The position numbers were made by a program, and so were the translations under genes. The notes beneath the pieces were generated by a model that saw only the letters and a list, made by a program, of their open reading frames with translations, was not told the DNA's origin and made no database searches. Positions 24,816 to 26,255 of a stretch of DNA of 26,255 nucleotides are shown in pieces (within the stretch, counting starts at the first letter, position 1; each line of letters starts with the position of its first letter). Source of the stretch: JAWWBL01 sp033720975 (GTDB taxonomy: Bacteria; Actinomycetota; Acidimicrobiia; Spongiisociales; ZC4RG35); assembly GCA_033720975.1 (NCBI GenBank), contig JAWWBL010000016.1, positions 1 through 26,255 of the forward strand, given 5' to 3'.

Positions 24816-25042
24816 GGTATGACCTGGATTCCGACGAAGATCGCAGCCAGGATCAGCAGCGCCAGAAATGCTGTGACGAAAGTCGGGTTTCTCATCACCT
24901 GGAGCAGCGCTTTGAGCCGGGCGACGACGCGGCGGGCGGGGGAGGGTCGAGTAGAGCTGGCCCTCACACCTTCGAGGTCGGGTGCGTCCGCGAACCTGTT
25001 TTGGACTTCGTCGTGATCCACTCCCGTCGAGATTAAAGCCAA
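24812..25042 (-). CDS. Small tail-anchored membrane protein, unknown
   Basis: Unrecognised. The predicted 76 residues consist of an acidic start, a proline/arginine segment (about 30-45), a basic amphipathic stretch (ARLKALLQVMRNP) and one C-terminal hydrophobic helix at about 54-74 that ends the protein, the layout of a tail-anchored protein with its body in the cytoplasm. TTG 25042 is seven bases after the preceding stop; GTG 25021 is an alternative that removes seven residues. Neither has a good ribosome site. The ATGA overlap with the dehydratase supports it being translated. Confidence 0.65.
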   Translation of the reverse strand: MALISTGVDHDEVQNRFADAPDLEGVRASSTRPSPARRVVARLKALLQVMRNPTFVTAFLALLILAAIFVGIQVIP

Positions 25043-25049
25043 ACAGGCT

Positions 25050-25448
25050 TCACTGGCGCCGGCGTGTCTCCGGTACGCCCGCCTTCCGAAGTACCGCGGC
25101 GGGAACTCCGGCTTCCCGCCAGGCGGGATATGTGATGCCCTTACGTTCTGAGTAAGACGCTACGTGAGCCACGAACCCTGCCTCGAGTGAGTCGATGTCC
25201 TTCGCCTCGTCCATGCGGGCCAACGAGTCCTCGAGGTCGAGCCTCGCTTGTATCAACTCGACCGACTCGAGAGGGTCGTTCGATTCGGCGAGTTTGGTGT
25301 TCACCCGTGACAGCCTCTCCTCGAGACTCTCTCTCGTCACCGGCCTACCGGGTCTCCTGTCCGCGATTGCCTTCAAATATGCCTTGATGGCGCGCGCCTC
25401 GCGGCGACCACGGGCGAGAGCCTCTTTGTGCTCCTGGGACATGGGCAT
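25050..25448 (-). CDS. Unknown 132-residue protein directly behind tRNA-Val
   Basis: No named domain recognised; it resembles conserved hypothetical proteins of high-GC Gram-positives. The N-terminus is strongly basic and helical (HKEALARGRREARAIKAYLKA), residues 38-85 are charged helices likely to coil (LEERLSRVNTKL, ELIQARLDLEDSLARM), and 96-125 hold a conserved-looking motif ASYSERKGITYPAWREAGV followed by PAAVLRKAGV. The last part could be a small nucleic-acid or protein binding helical unit, but that is a guess. ATG codons at 25448 and 25442 lie 4 and 10 bases after the tRNA 3' end, leaving no room for a ribosome site, so the processed message would be almost leaderless. Confidence 0.82.
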   Translation of the reverse strand: MPMSQEHKEALARGRREARAIKAYLKAIADRRPGRPVTRESLEERLSRVNTKLAESNDPLESVELIQARLDLEDSLARMDEAKDIDSLEAGFVAHVASYSERKGITYPAWREAGVPAAVLRKAGVPETRRRQ

Positions 25449-25452
25449 GTCG

Positions 25453-25527
25453 TGGGCGATGCTGGACTTGAACCAGCGACCTCTCGCGTGTGAGGCGAGC
25501 GCTCTAGCCGGACTGAGCTAATCGCCC
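25453..25527 (-). tRNA. tRNA-Val (CAC)
   Basis: A complete 75-nt cloverleaf on the minus strand: acceptor GGGCGAT paired with ATCGCCC, D stem GCTC/GAGC with a GG-containing loop, anticodon stem CTCGC/GCGAG around loop CTCACAC (anticodon CAC, decoding GTG), a five-base variable loop AGGTC, and T stem GCTGG/CCAGC with loop TTCAAGT. The discriminator base is A, and CCA is not encoded (ACG follows). It is the first product of a minus-strand unit whose next gene starts four bases later. Confidence 0.97.
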
Positions 25528-25540
25528 GTATGGGCTCGGC

Positions 25541-25569
25541 AGGTTACCGATGGCGTCGGACTGTCACAA
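25541..25569 (-). promoter_or_regulatory. Promoter of tRNA-Val and downstream genes
   Basis: On the minus strand TTGTGA (-35, four of six matches) and TAACCT (-10, TANNNT form) are separated by exactly 17 bases. Transcription would begin near 25534, about seven bases before the mature tRNA 5' end. The element overlaps the first codons of the annotated plus-strand metallopeptidase. Confidence 0.6.
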
Positions 25570-25918
25570 TGCGGGTCAGTTGAGACGTATCGAGTTCGAG
25601 CACCTGGTCGACCGCGTCATCGAAGACCTGCCCTCATGGGTCATCGACCGTATCGAGAACCTCGTGGTTGTCGTCGAAGACGAGCCGCCGCCGGAAAGCC
25701 CGAACCTGCTCGGCCTCTTCGAAGGCATCTCTCTGGCCGAACGCGAGGACTACTCAGGTGTCCTGCCGGACCGCATCATCATTTACCGGCTTCCCCACCT
25801 GGAGATGGGTCTGGACCGCCCTGGTCTGGAAGCCGAGGTTCGCAAGACGGTGCTCCACGAGATCGCACATCATCTGGGCATCGACGACGACCGCCTCGCC
25901 GAGCTCGGGTGGGATTAG
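25550..25918 (+). CDS. Zincin-like metallopeptidase family protein
   Basis: A small zinc-dependent peptidase-like protein of 122 residues. The motif HEIAHHLGIDD at 103-113 fits HExxHxxGxxD, giving zinc ligands H103, H107 and D113 with E104 as the base, the arrangement of the aminozincin family (PF06262 type). It is cytoplasmic: there is no signal peptide. Family members are widespread in Actinobacteria, and their substrates are not established. The ATG at 25550 lies in the divergent tRNA promoter and has no ribosome site. The TTG at 25580, giving RRIEFEHLVDRVIEDLP, matches the usual family N-terminus and may be the real start. It ends one base before the convergent solute-binding protein gene. 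Confidence 0.88.
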   Translation: MASDCHNAGQLRRIEFEHLVDRVIEDLPSWVIDRIENLVVVVEDEPPPESPNLLGLFEGISLAEREDYSGVLPDRIIIYRLPHLEMGLDRPGLEAEVRKTVLHEIAHHLGIDDDRLAELGWD

Positions 25919-25919
25919 G

Positions 25920-26255
25920 TCAATTTCGCTTGAGGAGGCCGGGCAACCCGCCCGAGCCCATGTTCAGCAGGTGCAGCAAGTCGGGGAAAGGTGATTCCGG
26001 TGCCCGCCGGTACGAATAGTGGATGTCGGTGGTGTACAGCATCACGATGGGCGCTTCTTCGGAGATCAGGGCCTGCATCTGGTGAGCAAGCGCCTGCGCC
26101 TCGTCCAGGTCCGTCTCGGCAAGGAAACGCTCCGCCAGGTCGTCGAGCGATGCGTTGCTGTAGCCAGTGGTGTTGGCTCCGCCTCTCTCGGCAACGCTCG
26201 CTGAGTGGAACATGGCGACGAGGTGGACCGGGACCGTGTCGCCGATTGCCCACCC
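25920..26255 (-). CDS. Family 5 extracellular solute-binding protein, C-terminal part
   Basis: Only the last 111 residues lie in the window; the frame stays open to the window end, so the gene begins outside. The segment matches the C-terminal lobe of peptide/nickel ABC transporter binding proteins (DppA/OppA, SBP_bac_5): a conserved W-x-x-GD near the start (GWAIGD), GGANTTGYSNASLDDL, a helix DEAQALAHQMQALISEEAPIV and then MLYTTDIHYSYR. Such lipoproteins or secreted proteins deliver oligopeptides or related ligands to an ABC permease. The ligand cannot be predicted from this piece. The stop is one base from that of the convergent metallopeptidase. Confidence 0.85.
   Translation of the reverse strand, partial: GWAIGDTVPVHLVAMFHSASVAERGGANTTGYSNASLDDLAERFLAETDLDEAQALAHQMQALISEEAPIVMLYTTDIHYSYRRAPESPFPDLLHLLNMGSGGLPGLLKRN

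Noticed and set aside
25453..25527. tRNA-Val as an integration site for a mobile element
   Set aside because: No integrase, no second copy of the tRNA 3' end and no change in composition is visible; the downstream genes are closely packed and look native.
1..26255. CRISPR arrays, insertion sequences, toxin-antitoxin pairs or phage defence genes
   Set aside because: No regular direct repeats, transposase motifs or recognised defence domains were found by reading both strands; the content is largely housekeeping.

Overview
The window is a gene-dense, high-GC chromosomal segment from an actinobacterium. The evidence is the classic actinobacterial order (threonyl-tRNA synthetase, CDP-alcohol phosphatidyltransferase, acyltransferase, PimA-type mannosyltransferase, pdxS, pdxT, yebC, ruvC, ruvA, ruvB, yajC, secD, secF, apt, rel), the phosphatidylinositol-mannoside type lipid genes, and frequent GTG/TTG starts with stop/start overlaps. 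Non-mycobacterial details (queA-tgt inside the ruv-sec block, a fusA2-gltA pair splitting the thrS-pgsA block) suggest a deep lineage such as Acidimicrobiia, but that is inference. No insertion sequence, CRISPR array or prophage is seen, and no stretch above about 110 bases lacks a gene.

Positions 1-9981 are one minus-strand run: ruvC-ruvA-ruvB-queA-tgt-yajC-secD-secF-apt-rel and then a metallo-beta-lactamase-fold gene cut by the window start. Most junctions overlap or are a few bases apart, so much of it is probably one transcript. A perfect 12-bp palindrome of the LexA (SOS) type sits on the ruvC start codon. Functions: Holliday-junction resolution, queuosine modification of tRNA, the SecDF-YajC export accessory complex, adenine salvage and (p)ppGpp metabolism.

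Positions 10059-14793, also minus, hold pgsA-like, acyltransferase and pimA (early phosphatidylinositol-mannoside steps), then pdxS-pdxT (pyridoxal phosphate synthase) and yebC. Positions 14884-18229 are plus: an EF-G-like GTPase without the usual switch II histidine, then citrate synthase. Positions 18332-20748 are minus: thrS and a translationally coupled membrane protein of unknown function.

Positions 20834-22978 are plus: a kinase-fold protein that has lost its catalytic loop residues, a 69-residue membrane-anchored zinc ribbon, and a patatin-like lipase. Positions 22975-25527 are minus and look like a single unit that begins with tRNA-Val(CAC) and runs directly into an unknown 132-residue protein, a 76-residue tail-anchored protein, a threonine/serine dehydratase and a DUF368 polyprenyl-phosphate translocase. 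The tRNA ends only four bases before the first start codon. A zincin-type metallopeptidase (plus) and the C-terminal end of a family 5 solute-binding protein (minus) close the window.
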